Source of the DNA: Nepenthes gracilis
Lineage: Eukaryota > Streptophyta > Magnoliopsida > Caryophyllales > Nepenthaceae
Direction: 5' to 3'
DNA length: 64,000 nucleotides
Assembly (NCBI GenBank): GCA_033239525.1
Contig: BSYO01000004.1
Location: 17,150,037-17,214,036 of the forward strand
Shown: one piece after another, positions 54,330-64,000 of the stretch
How positions within the stretch are numbered: the stretch's first letter is position 1
How the letters are laid out: the number at the start of each line of letters is the position of its first letter
Made by a program: the position numbers and the translations under genes
The notes under the pieces: generated by a model
What the model saw: only the letters and a program-made list of their open reading frames with translations
What the model was told of the DNA's origin: nothing
The model's database searches: none

Positions 54330-56937
54330 ATATGAAGTACCGTTTATCGTTTTACCGATATGCTATATTATAGTAAAATGATGATAATTAATCGTACAGT
54401 AAAAAGATGATAGAGTATCATCTGATGAAAAGATGGTAATGAGTCGTATACTGTGAAAAGATGACTGTGAATAGTATAGAGTATTGTTTTGAGTTTTACC
54501 ATGCATCAGTAAAGTTTATAGTTATTGTTTTACAGTCTATAGTGTAATGATTTATGAAGCATGAGATTTGATATTGTTTGATTAAACATTCTAGTTCTGC
54601 ATGGTTATATGACCATTTTGGCATAACCATTTTACAGTTCATATGAATGTACCTTGCTGGGCCTCGGCTCACTATTTTATGTTTTTCCCCTACAGATGAA
54701 GCTTTAGAACTTGTACCTGACGAGTTGGAGTGATTAGAGCTGTCTTAACGATTATTAAAGACCTCGGAAGCTTATTTTGGAGAAATATTATTGTAATGAC
54801 TTGATAGACTTCTATGGTTAAACATTCTGACTATGTACTCGGAAATGAATATTTTGGAATGAATATGAATGCTTCCGCAAGTGTTAGAATAGCTTCCGCT
54901 ATACTTATTATGGTTTAAAGTATATGGGTCCTAGATGGCATCTGTGATCCTGTGTTGCACCTAATTGGTTTAGTTTAGGTTTTCAATTGTATTATGAATG
55001 ACGGAATAAAAAAAAAATCTATTCCGTCACATTTAATATCTCTGAAATGGTATTTATACTCTAAAAGCATGTTTCTCTATGTTCTGCATAAATAAAGCTT
55101 ATTTCTGTAAATTAATCGGATAGATTTCATGTTTACAAGTATATACTACAATATCTGGCTTCGATTTTATGTAAATGCACGTGTTTGGTATTTGTTTTAT
55201 GTTCGAAAGCTTGACCGAAACCCTATATACGAAAAATAAGGATTTGGTGCTTTAAATCCATGGTTCTGCATGTTTATTATAAATTAATCGGATAGATTTT
55301 ATGTTTATGCATGTGTTTGGCATCCGTTTTATGTTCAGAATATTTATTGAAACCCTAAGTATGAAAATGAAGGGATTTAATGTTTAAAATCCATAATTTC
55401 TGATGTGTGGTAGTTAATATGTAAAAGAGTACTGTTAATATTATGATTTATAACTTAGAAATTTGCATGGTATCGCACTGTTAAATTTCTGTAGATTTCT
55501 TGAGTATTTTGAAGGATTAATGGTGAAATCCTTATTGATTTATGAAGCTTAATGAGTTATAAGTTAAGAAAATGAGAGAAAAATTATTTCTGATGCTATA
55601 AATTAGGACTCAGGACTGATATACGGTTATGTGAGGTTCTCTGGCATGCCTTAGGAGATTACGATGGTAATCGGGGATAACTCCATCCATGGAGTTATAC
55701 GTGGTCTGCCATTCTTCCTTGCGTTTATCGTGGAGGTGAATAATCCTCCGATCCTTGAGGCTAATAATCCTTCGTTGGCTTTGAATTATGTGCCCTAAAA
55801 CACAATTGGACCCTATACTATCGCTAATATAGACATTTGATTGTGTGGTGGAAACACAATCTATTCCCAATTATTCGCCCCCTCGGCTAGTAGGGTACGC
55901 TAGTTGGGTCCTTAGGATATTTAACTAGAGTTTTCTGACGAAAGCAAGTGAGATTTGGAATTGTTTTATGAAACCATTGCCTATTTAAACAGAATTATGC
56001 TTTTTTCCTATTTTTCACGAACTGCTTCTGTTCTTTTGATATAATATTAACGTATTTTTCTACCATAATATATTTATGTTATAACCTAAAAGCATGATTT
56101 ATATTTCTTGAGACCTATTTATATGAAAATTATGCTTTCCTCATGATTATTGCACGTGTTTCTGCTTATCTGCACATATGTTTTGCAAGAAAGCATAGAT
56201 AATGATTTCTGAAGCCTGTTCACGTTGAATCATGCTTTTCTCATACTTTCTATATAGGTCCCTATTCTTTGATAGTTTCTACAACCGTCTGTATATATGT
56301 TCTGCATGAGATCATTATATTTTGCATGTTTTAGTACCTTGAAGGGTTTCGACTCACTGTTTCACTATTTTTTTCCTCCAGATAAGGATATAAAGAAGAT
56401 ACTCGAGGATGACGCCTAGCTAGAGATTAGTAGGGAAGATGCTGGAGCCTCGGTGAAGCCTTGAAGTAATCCTGAGGATTTAGGAATTCTAGCATTTTGC
56501 TTGTAAATATCTAAATGGTTGACGAAATTATGTATTGATGATTATTACACATTCTGAAATCTGTTAGATTAATAATTATGCTTCTGCAGGTTTTTATAGT
56601 TGCTTCCACCATTCTATTCTGGATATGTACAAGTCCTAGATGACATTTCTTATATATTTTCTGATTTAGTAAATAGGATTATATTTGAGCCATGGATGAA
56701 AATAGCAAATCGGCGGACCTGTGAATGCAAGTTGTTGGAAAATTGTGGTATAAATGGATAGCTGTGTGCTTGTACTGGTTTGTTATATAGGTTTTGTACA
56801 GGTTTATGTTTCTATTTAGGACAGTTTTAGGGGAGACTTTACCCGTTTCTCCCTAGAATGTTAAGCGAGACTTGGGCATTTGTTCTTATTCTGTAATGAC
56901 GGAATTATTTGAGGATAAAAAAATCCATTCCGTCACA

Positions 56938-57099
56938 TAGGTTAACCCAGAAATTCAAGTTCTCCCTCCGTCGTGAACCTATCATACGTAATCGGAGCAA
57001 AATTTACTGGAGCTGGCTCAGGTGCAAGGATCGAAGCCATAAGACGGGACTCTATTGATTCGTCAACATTCATCATCCTTCCCAACAAATTCACGTACT
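56938..57099 (-). pseudogene. Ty3/gypsy gag N-terminal fragment (right flank of element A)
   Basis: The minus strand reads YVNLLGRMMNVDE and then YDRFTTEGELEFLG, matching YLNLLERMTTFMET and VYGRFTNERVPEFLG in the element D gag. The reading continues across element A into PDPMKVDI at 44127. It shows that A split one gag gene. It ends at the duplication junction near 57100. Confidence 0.8.
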
Positions 57100-57494
57100 C
57101 GGCTCCTAATATCATCCTTCAGTTCTTGCTAAGATTTCTTTGCCTTCCTCAATTCATCCTCAACAAAACACGGTGCATAACGAAATAATTCAATAAATTT
57201 TGTATCATACTCTACTATAGTCTGGTTTCGCTATCTAAGTTGCAAAAATTCTTGCTCATTTTTATTCTAAAGACTAGACGAAAAATACTTTTCCATAAAA
57301 GCTTTCTCAAATATTTCTCAAGTAATCTCATCATTGGGTACACTAACGCCCTCTTTTTCATAGCCCACCAGCTATCGACTTTATCTTCTAGCTTATAAAC
57401 CGCAAACATGACCTTTTCTTAATCAGAATACTGGATCACCTTACAGATCTTTTTCATCCTTCGGATCCAAATATCTACCTTCATCGGATTAGGT
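57100..57494 (-). pseudogene. Ty3/gypsy gag, second copy of the middle part
   Basis: Duplicate of about 43737-44127: VYKLEDKVDSWWAMKKRALV can be read, together with the same stops. The + strand flank CATCGGATTAGGT immediately before element C corresponds to CATTGGATCAGGT before element A. It lies to the right of the gag N-terminal part, out of gene order, which marks the start of the second duplication unit. Confidence 0.85.
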
Positions 57495-60308
57495 TGTGAT
57501 GACTTGAGTTCCAAAATATGATAATTAGGGTTAAATTGAAATAGTAATTATCAAGGATTGGATTTAAAATGTAGAAAATTAAGTTTGGAAGTAGAAAGAG
57601 GAAGCTTGGCCTTGTAAGGTATCGGTTTCTAAGATATGGTTAATATGGGTGGTGAGGTTTCTGATTTCTAAAATATAGTTATTGGGAGGTAATTAAGTTA
57701 AAATAGGTGAATTATGGTAAAAAAAAATGGGAGTAATCGGATTGAAAATCTCAAAGTTCTAGAATTGGTAAAATCGGGAATCAAAATTATAAATCGAGAA
57801 ATGTTATTACATAAATAAGATTTCGGGCTTTAAATTATGATAATCATGATTTATTAAGGTTATATAATCAAAATTAGTGTCCAAGGATGTGAGAAATTGA
57901 GTAAGAAGGGTAGAAACGAGTCCCAAATGGTGAAAATGCAACGTTTTTGTGCTGCAGGCTTGATGTGCTCCTGATGAGCACTTGATGGCCGCTCGAGGCT
58001 AGGTGAGAGCGGAGTGTGTTATGAGGAGGGTGCCCGATGGGCTCTCAAGCGCTCCATCGAGCGCGATTTTACACAAGGGACTGCCCGAGGACCGCTCGAG
58101 GCAAGGCCGGGCAGCGCATGGATACAAGGAGGGCGCTCGATGGGCACTCGAGCACCCCATTGAGTGCGAATTTGCAAAGGGGAGCGCTCAAGGCACGCTC
58201 GAGTGCCCTGATGGATATAAAAACAGGGCACATGTTTACTCAGCCATTCCGCAACATCCTGTAGAGAACGGAGGGGAAGAAGAAGGAAATGGAAAGAGGA
58301 GAAGAGGAATCCGGCCATTTTGCTCCGATTCAGGTAAAAATAACGGTAAATTAGGCTCAAGCAAGTATACTCCGGATGTTATATACTATTTTTACAGTGT
58401 TTTAATATCTCTGAAACGATATTTATACTCTAAAAGCTTGTTTCTCTAAGTTCTGCATAAATAAAGTCTGTTTCTATAAATTAATCGGATAGATTTCATG
58501 TTTACAAGTATATACTACAATATATGGCTTCAATTTTATGTAAATGCACGTGTTTGGTATCTGTTTTATGTCCGAAAGCTTGACTGAAACCCTAGATACG
58601 AAAATTAAGGATTTGGTGCTTTAAATCCACGGTTCCACATGTTTTCTATAAATTAATCAGATAGATTTTATGTTTATGCATGTGTTTGGTATCCATTTTA
58701 TGTTCAGAATATTTATCGAAACCCTAAGCATGAAAATGAAGGGGTTTAATGTTTAAAATCCATAATTTCTGATATGTGATAGTTAATATGTAAAAGAGTA
58801 CTGTTAGTGTTATGATTTATAATTGAGAAATTTACATGGAACCGCACTATTAAGTTTCTGTGGATTTTTGGAGTATTTTAAAGGATTAATGGTGAAATCC
58901 TTACTAATTTCTAAAGCTTGATGAGTTATAAGCTAAAAAAATGAGAGAAAAACTATTTCTAATATTGTTAATTAGGACCCAGGATTGATATACGGTCATG
59001 TGAGGTTCTCCGGCATACCTTAGGATATTACGGTGGTAATTGGGGTAACTCCATCCATGGAGTTAAATGTGGTCTACCCTTCTTTTAGGCGTTTACCATG
59101 GAGGTTAACAATCCTTCGATTTGGGAGGCTAATAATTCTCCGTTGGCTTTGAATTGTGTGTCCTAAAACACAATCGGTCCCTATACCATCACTGATACTG
59201 ACCTTTGATCGTGTGGCAAAAACACAATTTGTTCTCAATTATTTGCTTCATTGGCTAGTAGAGTACACTAGTTGGGTCCCTATGATATTTAATTAGAGTT
59301 TTCTAACGAAAACAAGTGAGATTTGGAACTGTTTTATGAAACCATTGCCTTTTTAAATAGAATCATGCTTTACTCCTGTTTTCCATGAACTGCTTCTGTT
59401 CTTCTGATCTAATATTAACATAGTTTTCTACCCCAGCATATTTATATTATAACCTGAAAGCATGATTTATGCTTCCCGACACCTGTTTATATGGAAATTA
59501 TGCTTTCCTCATGATTATTACGCGTGTTTCTACTTATCTACACATATGTTCTGCAAGAAAGCATAGATAATGATTTCTAAAGCCTATTCACGTTGAATCA
59601 TGCTTTTCTCATACTTTCTATATATGTCCCTATTTTTTGATAGTTTCTACAACCAGCTGTATATATGTTCTGCATGAGATCATTATATTCTGCATGTTTT
59701 AGTACCTCGTAGGGTTTTGACTTACTGTTTTACTATTTTTTTCCCTCTCTAGATAAGGATTTAGAGAAGAAATTGGAGGGTCACGCCTAGCTAGAGATTA
59801 GCAGGGAAGATTCTGGAGCCTTGGTGAAGCCACAAAGTAATCTTGAAGATTTGAGAATTCTAGCATTTTACATGTAATTGTCTAAATGGTGGACAAAATT
59901 ATGTATTGATGATTACTATACGTTCTGAAATCTATTGGATAAGTAATTATGCTTCCACAAGTTTTTACAGTTGCTTCCGCTATTCTATTCTAGATATGTA
60001 CAGGTCCTAGACGGTATTTCTTATATGTTTCTGATTTAGTAGATAGGATTATATTTGAGCAATGGATGAAAATAGCAAATCGGTGGTTCTGTGAATGCGT
60101 GTTGTAGAAAAGTTGTGGCATAAATGGATAGTTATGTACATGTATTGGTTTGTTATATAGCTTTTGTACCGGTTTATGTTTCTATTTAGCCCAATTTTTG
60201 GAGAGATTCTACCCATTTTTCCATAGAATCTTAAGCAAGACTTGGGCTTCTGTTCTTCTTCTGTAATGACGAAATTATTTGAGGACAAAAAAAATTCATT
60301 CCATCACA
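57495..60308 (+). repeat. 5' LTR of element C
   Basis: 2814 bp, starting TGTGATGACTTGAG and ending CCATCACA, with TATAAAAA at 58216-58223. It is closer to the element A 5' LTR than to the A 3' LTR (shared GGGTTAAATTGAAAT, AAAATGTAGAAAATT and ATATAGTTATTGGGAGG), but it keeps the segment of about 60 bp that the A 5' LTR lost. Confidence 0.93.
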
Positions 60309-63300
60309 ATTGGTATCATAGAAAATGAGATGTATTAGGAATGATCTGTATCGTATGCGGGAGCTTAGGAAATAATCATGACTGATTAAATAAATAAGTA
60401 TAGGCATAGGATGAACTAAGTTTTAGGTATTCTAGTCTAACTTGAAAATTGGCTTGAACCAGAACTTAGTGATTAAGTTAATCGATATTGAATGTAGGCT
60501 AGACCTAGACCAATCGATGTAGGTTTTAAGGATTCAGGTCAAATTATTCTATAATTGAGGTGGGATGAAGTAGTTAGGATTAGAGTGAATGTTCAAGTTT
60601 TAGCCCTAAGGATTTAAATTTCGAAATGCATCGATCCTAACCCTCCCTTTAACCTAATTATTTGAGGTTAGTGATCTTGAGATGTTTGTAGATGTAGGAA
60701 ATAGCATGACTTTTAGACAAAAGCTTTTCTTGGGGTGTTGATCGACCGCAAGGATGAGAAGAATAAATTATTTAGGAGCACCTCAAGAATTTTAATCTAA
60801 TTAATGCCGAGTCAGTCATGAATCTGATAGTATCAAAATAAGGTCTAAATAGTCGGTTTAGTTTAAGATAAGTTCAATTGGCCTTGGGACAAGGTCCTAA
60901 GGGTTAGATATAATGGATGGGATAGAATTGCTGGCTTGAGGATAATATGTGAATCCTGTGGATTTCAAAAGTGTTGATGGTAATGACAATAATTAGATGG
61001 TTGAAAGAAGATAAGTTAATATTGCCTCAGATAAGATAAAAGGTGAAGATTACCTTGGGTATGAATTTCAAGAATAAAAATATATTGTAGGGAACGTTGT
61101 GGTTTTGATACGGACAAAATTGTAGTTGGAAAGAAGTCTTTGAGAGAATGCTTTACTTGGGATAATTTGATCGCATGATAGAGGATTTCCTATGTTCTCT
61201 TGAGTTGGGTAGAAAGGAAGTCCGGTACCTAAAACTGAGATTTAGCAGTGCTAAGTGTAGATGGCATATTAGGCCATACCTGAAAGTCATTAGGTGGATA
61301 AGAAAATTAGAAGAAACTATTAAAGAGAAGATTGGCCAATCTGATTGATGAATAAAATTGTTGTTAAGGTAGTGCCGAGATCAAAAATGATTTTGAGGAT
61401 TCAAGTATAACCGATGAGAATATTTGGCAAATTTTGAAAATGTGGTTAACTTTAATGGCTTGATATTGGGAGCCTTTAAGATTAAGATATTCCTGAGGCA
61501 AGTGAAGGATCACCGTGAACCGGTCCCGCTATCGGAACAAGTACAGTTATCGAAGCCTGAAAGGAGAACCCCAGTGATTTTGTTTAAGGTTGATCGAATA
61601 GTAAGATCTTTGGGTTATAGCCAAATAATTGTGAAAAATGAGTGGTTTGATTCGGGATAAATAAATTAACTTGACAATGGGACTTTAGATTGCTAAGTGT
61701 GGAAGGTTTAATGGTAATTGAGGACTTTGCTAAAATTTTGGGAATGATTGTCTCAGCAATGTTTTTATGCCAGTTGAAATGTAAAATTTGTTGATTTTTG
61801 CCCTTGTGATGTTAACCCCTTCGGGATCTTCTCGGGTTATGCATATCCTCTCAAGAATTGAGATGTGCTCGAGAATGCTTGTGTAAATGATATTGAAGGG
61901 GTATGATACCCTGTAATTAGGTTATACGTTATGAATGATAGGCAAAGTAGATCGAATTGAGGACAGATATTGAGCCTAAATTGAAAATGGATTGCCCTTT
62001 TAAAGTCAGTAGATGACCGTTTGAGATATAGCCAAGAAAGTTTGAGAATGTATGTATTTGAAGGAAAAGACCCAGCAAATCTATTTTAATGGGCAGCTTT
62101 GAAGTGATTGAAATTGGCTTTAGTCTCTAATGATTGTGTGAAATTGAAAGAGCATCGGCTAGACACTAATAAAGATACTTTGGAGACTCCGAAAAGTAGG
62201 ATTTAACTAATGGACTAGGAGGTTGACATAGATGGTAATGCCTTTAAGAAAGATTTGGATTATGTCATCCTGTATCAATAAATAATCACCCACAAGCAAA
62301 GTGGTGGAGATGTTCGTGAGATGAAATTGCTCCACCTGTAATAAAAATTTCGTGCTGAGATTTTTGAGAACTTAGAGATAATTCCTTGGAAAAAAATTAA
62401 AGGCTTGTGAACCTAAAAGTTGAAGGCTATAATAGGTAGATCTCGGTATAATTCAATGAGAGTGAATATTAAGATCAATAGCCGATATCGGAAATTCCCA
62501 TTTGGGAATATGTGGAATTGTTTTAGAGATAACTCTGAATCTAATAAACTCAAAGATTAAAAGTAGTTGTGCTATGATGGAAATGTAACCTTAGGAGATC
62601 ACGGGCGAAGCAATCTGTTTAAGGATTATAATGATAGACTCTGATACTGTTAAGGAAAACTCTAGGATTATACTTTCCCTGATCGCTTGTGGAGCGATGT
62701 CCTTGGGTTAAGTTAAAAAAAAAGTCCTTGGTTGGAGTTACCCTTCCGTAGTTTGAATTTAGCTGTTGGAATTTTCGATTTAGGAAATTGTGGATTTTGT
62801 TTCGAGAGATAGTTTGATCTGATCAATTAAGGATCAAAGTGGCTATATTTTGACCGAAGTCAATTTTGGGAATTGTAAATGGATAGACCTGTCTAAGGGT
62901 TATGTAGATGAACTTTGGTATTTTGAGGAAGAATGTGAAAGGAAATTATGGATAGACTTATTTGCTTCAGGGAAATGGAATGTCACGTTTCTATGTTGGG
63001 GAAAGCAAAATCGTATCTGAAATGTGGGAGATATGAAGTTGGAAATAGGAAGCCCTTGTGGTTCCATATTAGAACAACCCACTAATCATGATTATGGAGG
63101 ATGTGTTCAGGATGAATCAATGGGCTTATCGGTATGCCAACAAGACCTGAAATTGCCCGGTGCAGAAGTTTTGAGATTTTGAGGTTGAAAATTGTTAAGG
63201 CCTTGGAATTTTTAGTAATTAATTAAAACTATATCGAAATTATGATTACTATTTCAGTTAGGACTCTTGTTATGTGGTAAATTGAGAATCAATGAAGATT

Positions 63301-63927
63301 ATTTTTGGTGTTATGACTATCTAAAAATTAGTTTTGATCAAGGTTACTGTATAAATTACGTATCTGAAATGAAATATGTGTCTGATGGAAATGTCGATTT
63401 AAGGACATGCCAACGAAATGAAGAAAATGTAAAGTATCCCGCTTTTAAAGTTTAATTGTGGCTTGAAATATATGTGGGGATTTTAGCTAAGTTTGATAAA
63501 AGAATTGGAATGTTAGGTTGTGATAGTAATGATAAATTGTAATCGGATGACTCGGAGTTAAACACTTTAATCAGAATGCGCAGCGAAAATGTAGAGAACA
63601 TGTATATTTTAAGATTTGAATTATAGTTCTAAATAAATGCTCAATCTCGATGTCTTGCTTGAAGGAAGTAAGGAATTTTTCTTGCTTAAAGTTTAGAACC
63701 AGGACGGGAAAATAGTTAAGGAATTGAACTTGCCTGTGGATTTGATGAATTTAGATGAGCATTGAGTGAGTTAGGTACTAAAGATTGAGAACAATTTCGA
63801 GAATTTAGGTTTTCTAGAATAACCATCCTGATTTAGAAATGAATTGGAAACATTAAGAAAGTTTCTTGATTTTGTAAATTCAAGAATCGTTAAATTTTGA
63901 GGACGAAATTTCTATAAGTGGGGGGAA
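60309..63927 (+). other. Internal region of element C, no recognisable coding
   Basis: Primer-binding site core TGGTATCATAG at 60311-60321, one base off TGGTATCAGAG. It ends AAGTGGGGGGAA, a well-preserved polypurine tract. A 78-codon frame at 61424-61660 (RRTPVILFKVDRIVRSLGYS) has a partly open counterpart in element A near 48140-48230, but no known domain is seen. Confidence 0.75.
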
Positions 63928-64000
63928 TGTGATGACCTGAGTTCCGAAATACGATAATTATGATGAAACTAAATTAGTAATTCTCAAGGATTAGGTTTAA
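63928..64000 (+). repeat. 3' LTR of element C, first 73 bp
   Basis: Starts TGTGATGACCTGAG. It shares GATGAAACTAAATTAGTAATT-like sequence and GGATTAGGTTTAA with the 3' LTR of element A and differs there from both 5' LTRs. The rest is outside the window. Confidence 0.85.

Larger units (their letters stand above)
51391..55031 (+). mobile_element. Element E: 3.64-kb solo LTR with internal minisatellites
   Basis: Runs from TGTGACGACCCAGATTC to TATTCCGTCACA, with a perfect 5-bp duplication TTTAA (51386-51390 and 55032-55036). No internal region is present. TATATAAA at 51976-51983 followed by CCAGC is a good core promoter. Two tandem arrays occupy 52390-53540 and 53672-54329. The start (CCCAGATTCTAAA) and the AAAAAGAACTCCGGC repeat unit are shared with the LTRs of element D read on the minus strand, so D and E belong to related families. 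It is the youngest insertion recognised in this block. Confidence 0.95.
44128..56937 (+). mobile_element. Element A: large non-coding LTR retrotransposon (LARD-like), carrying element E
   Basis: Two LTRs (44128-46873; 50501-56937 with a nested insertion) flank an internal region of 3627 bp. TSD: CAGGT (44123-44127) and TAGGT (56938-56942). LTRs start TG(T)(G/A)ATGACC(C) and end CCGTCACA or a close variant. A primer-binding site for initiator-Met tRNA and a purine-rich tract before the 3' LTR are present, but no gag or pol could be recognised inside. This matches the definition of large retrotransposon derivatives, mobilised in trans. It inserted into a minus-strand gypsy gag. The whole arrangement is repeated as element C. 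Confidence 0.93.
50501..56937 (+). repeat. 3' LTR of element A, split by element E
   Basis: Parts 50501-51390 and 55037-56937 add up to 2791 bp. The first starts TGTAATGACCCAAG, the second ends ATTCCGTCACA. Between them lies element E with its TTTAA duplication; the uninterrupted site can be read in element C near 58400 (GTGTTTTAATATCTC). Its early region shares diagnostic differences with the 3' LTR of element C rather than with the 5' LTR of A. Confidence 0.93.
57495..64000 (+). mobile_element. Element C: duplicate of element A, incomplete at window end
   Basis: 5' LTR 57495-60308, internal 60309-63927, and the first 73 bp of the 3' LTR 63928-64000. It is preceded by TAGGT at the same gag position as element A. 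Structure and sequence follow A throughout with scattered substitutions. The offset between A and C is 13,367 bp at the 5' LTR start. Confidence 0.93.

Noticed and set aside
53611..54330. Long open frames on both strands encoding perfect 12-residue repeats
   Set aside because: They follow from a 36-bp tandem repeat lacking stop codons in several frames, inside a solo LTR. There is no start context, splice structure or domain.

Overview
This is flowering-plant nuclear DNA: AT-rich, with one intact intron-containing receptor-kinase gene and almost everything else made of decayed and nested retrotransposons. The order, family or species cannot be read from the sequence.

The only host gene that looks functional is a leucine-rich-repeat receptor-like kinase (33781-38236, + strand, two exons, 978 predicted residues). 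It resembles Arabidopsis At2g24130 in domain order, in length and in stretches of sequence. It has a signal peptide, an LRR ectodomain, one transmembrane helix and a non-RD kinase, and its single intron interrupts the APE codon of the kinase.

Left block, 1-7124: two direct copies of an LTR-like repeat (1-1900 and 2709-5862). The second copy is split by a LINE-tailed retroposon (3898-5162). A foldback with arms of about 58 bp lies at 6941-7124.

Middle block, about 7130-32560: a minus-strand Ty1/copia element broken open by three later insertions. Its RNase H, reverse transcriptase and integrase lie at 7130-10070, protease at 24647-24839, gag at 27493-29289, and primer-binding site plus probable 5' LTR near 31526-32560. 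The insertions are (i) element B, a Ty3/gypsy retrotransposon (10071-24646, TSD ATAAC/ATAGC), itself split by element D, a gag-only minus-strand retrotransposon (13598-19483, TSD ACAAG); (ii) a composite LINE (24852-27480, 12-bp TSD); (iii) a solo LTR (29295-31507, TSD GTTGC). A gypsy integrase scrap at 32578-32930 separates this block from the kinase promoter.

Right block, 38711-64000: minus-strand LTR relics (38711-43486), then a minus-strand gypsy gag cut by element A, a large non-coding LTR retrotransposon (44128-56937, TSD CAGGT/TAGGT). The 3' LTR of A carries a 3.64-kb solo LTR, element E (51391-55031, TSD TTTAA), which holds an array of about 18 copies of a 36-bp minisatellite. At about 57100 the gag fragment and element begin again (element C, 57495 to the window end). 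Both copies sit at the same gag nucleotide, and 5' LTRs match 5' LTRs while 3' LTRs match 3' LTRs, so this is a tandem segmental duplication and not two insertions.

The most unusual signals are the dense array of paired, inverted W-box-like motifs in both LTRs of element D, the gag-only and coding-free elements that must be mobilised in trans, the tandem duplication, and one LINE 3' end shared by two unlike retroposon bodies. No rRNA, tRNA, CRISPR or prokaryotic feature was seen.
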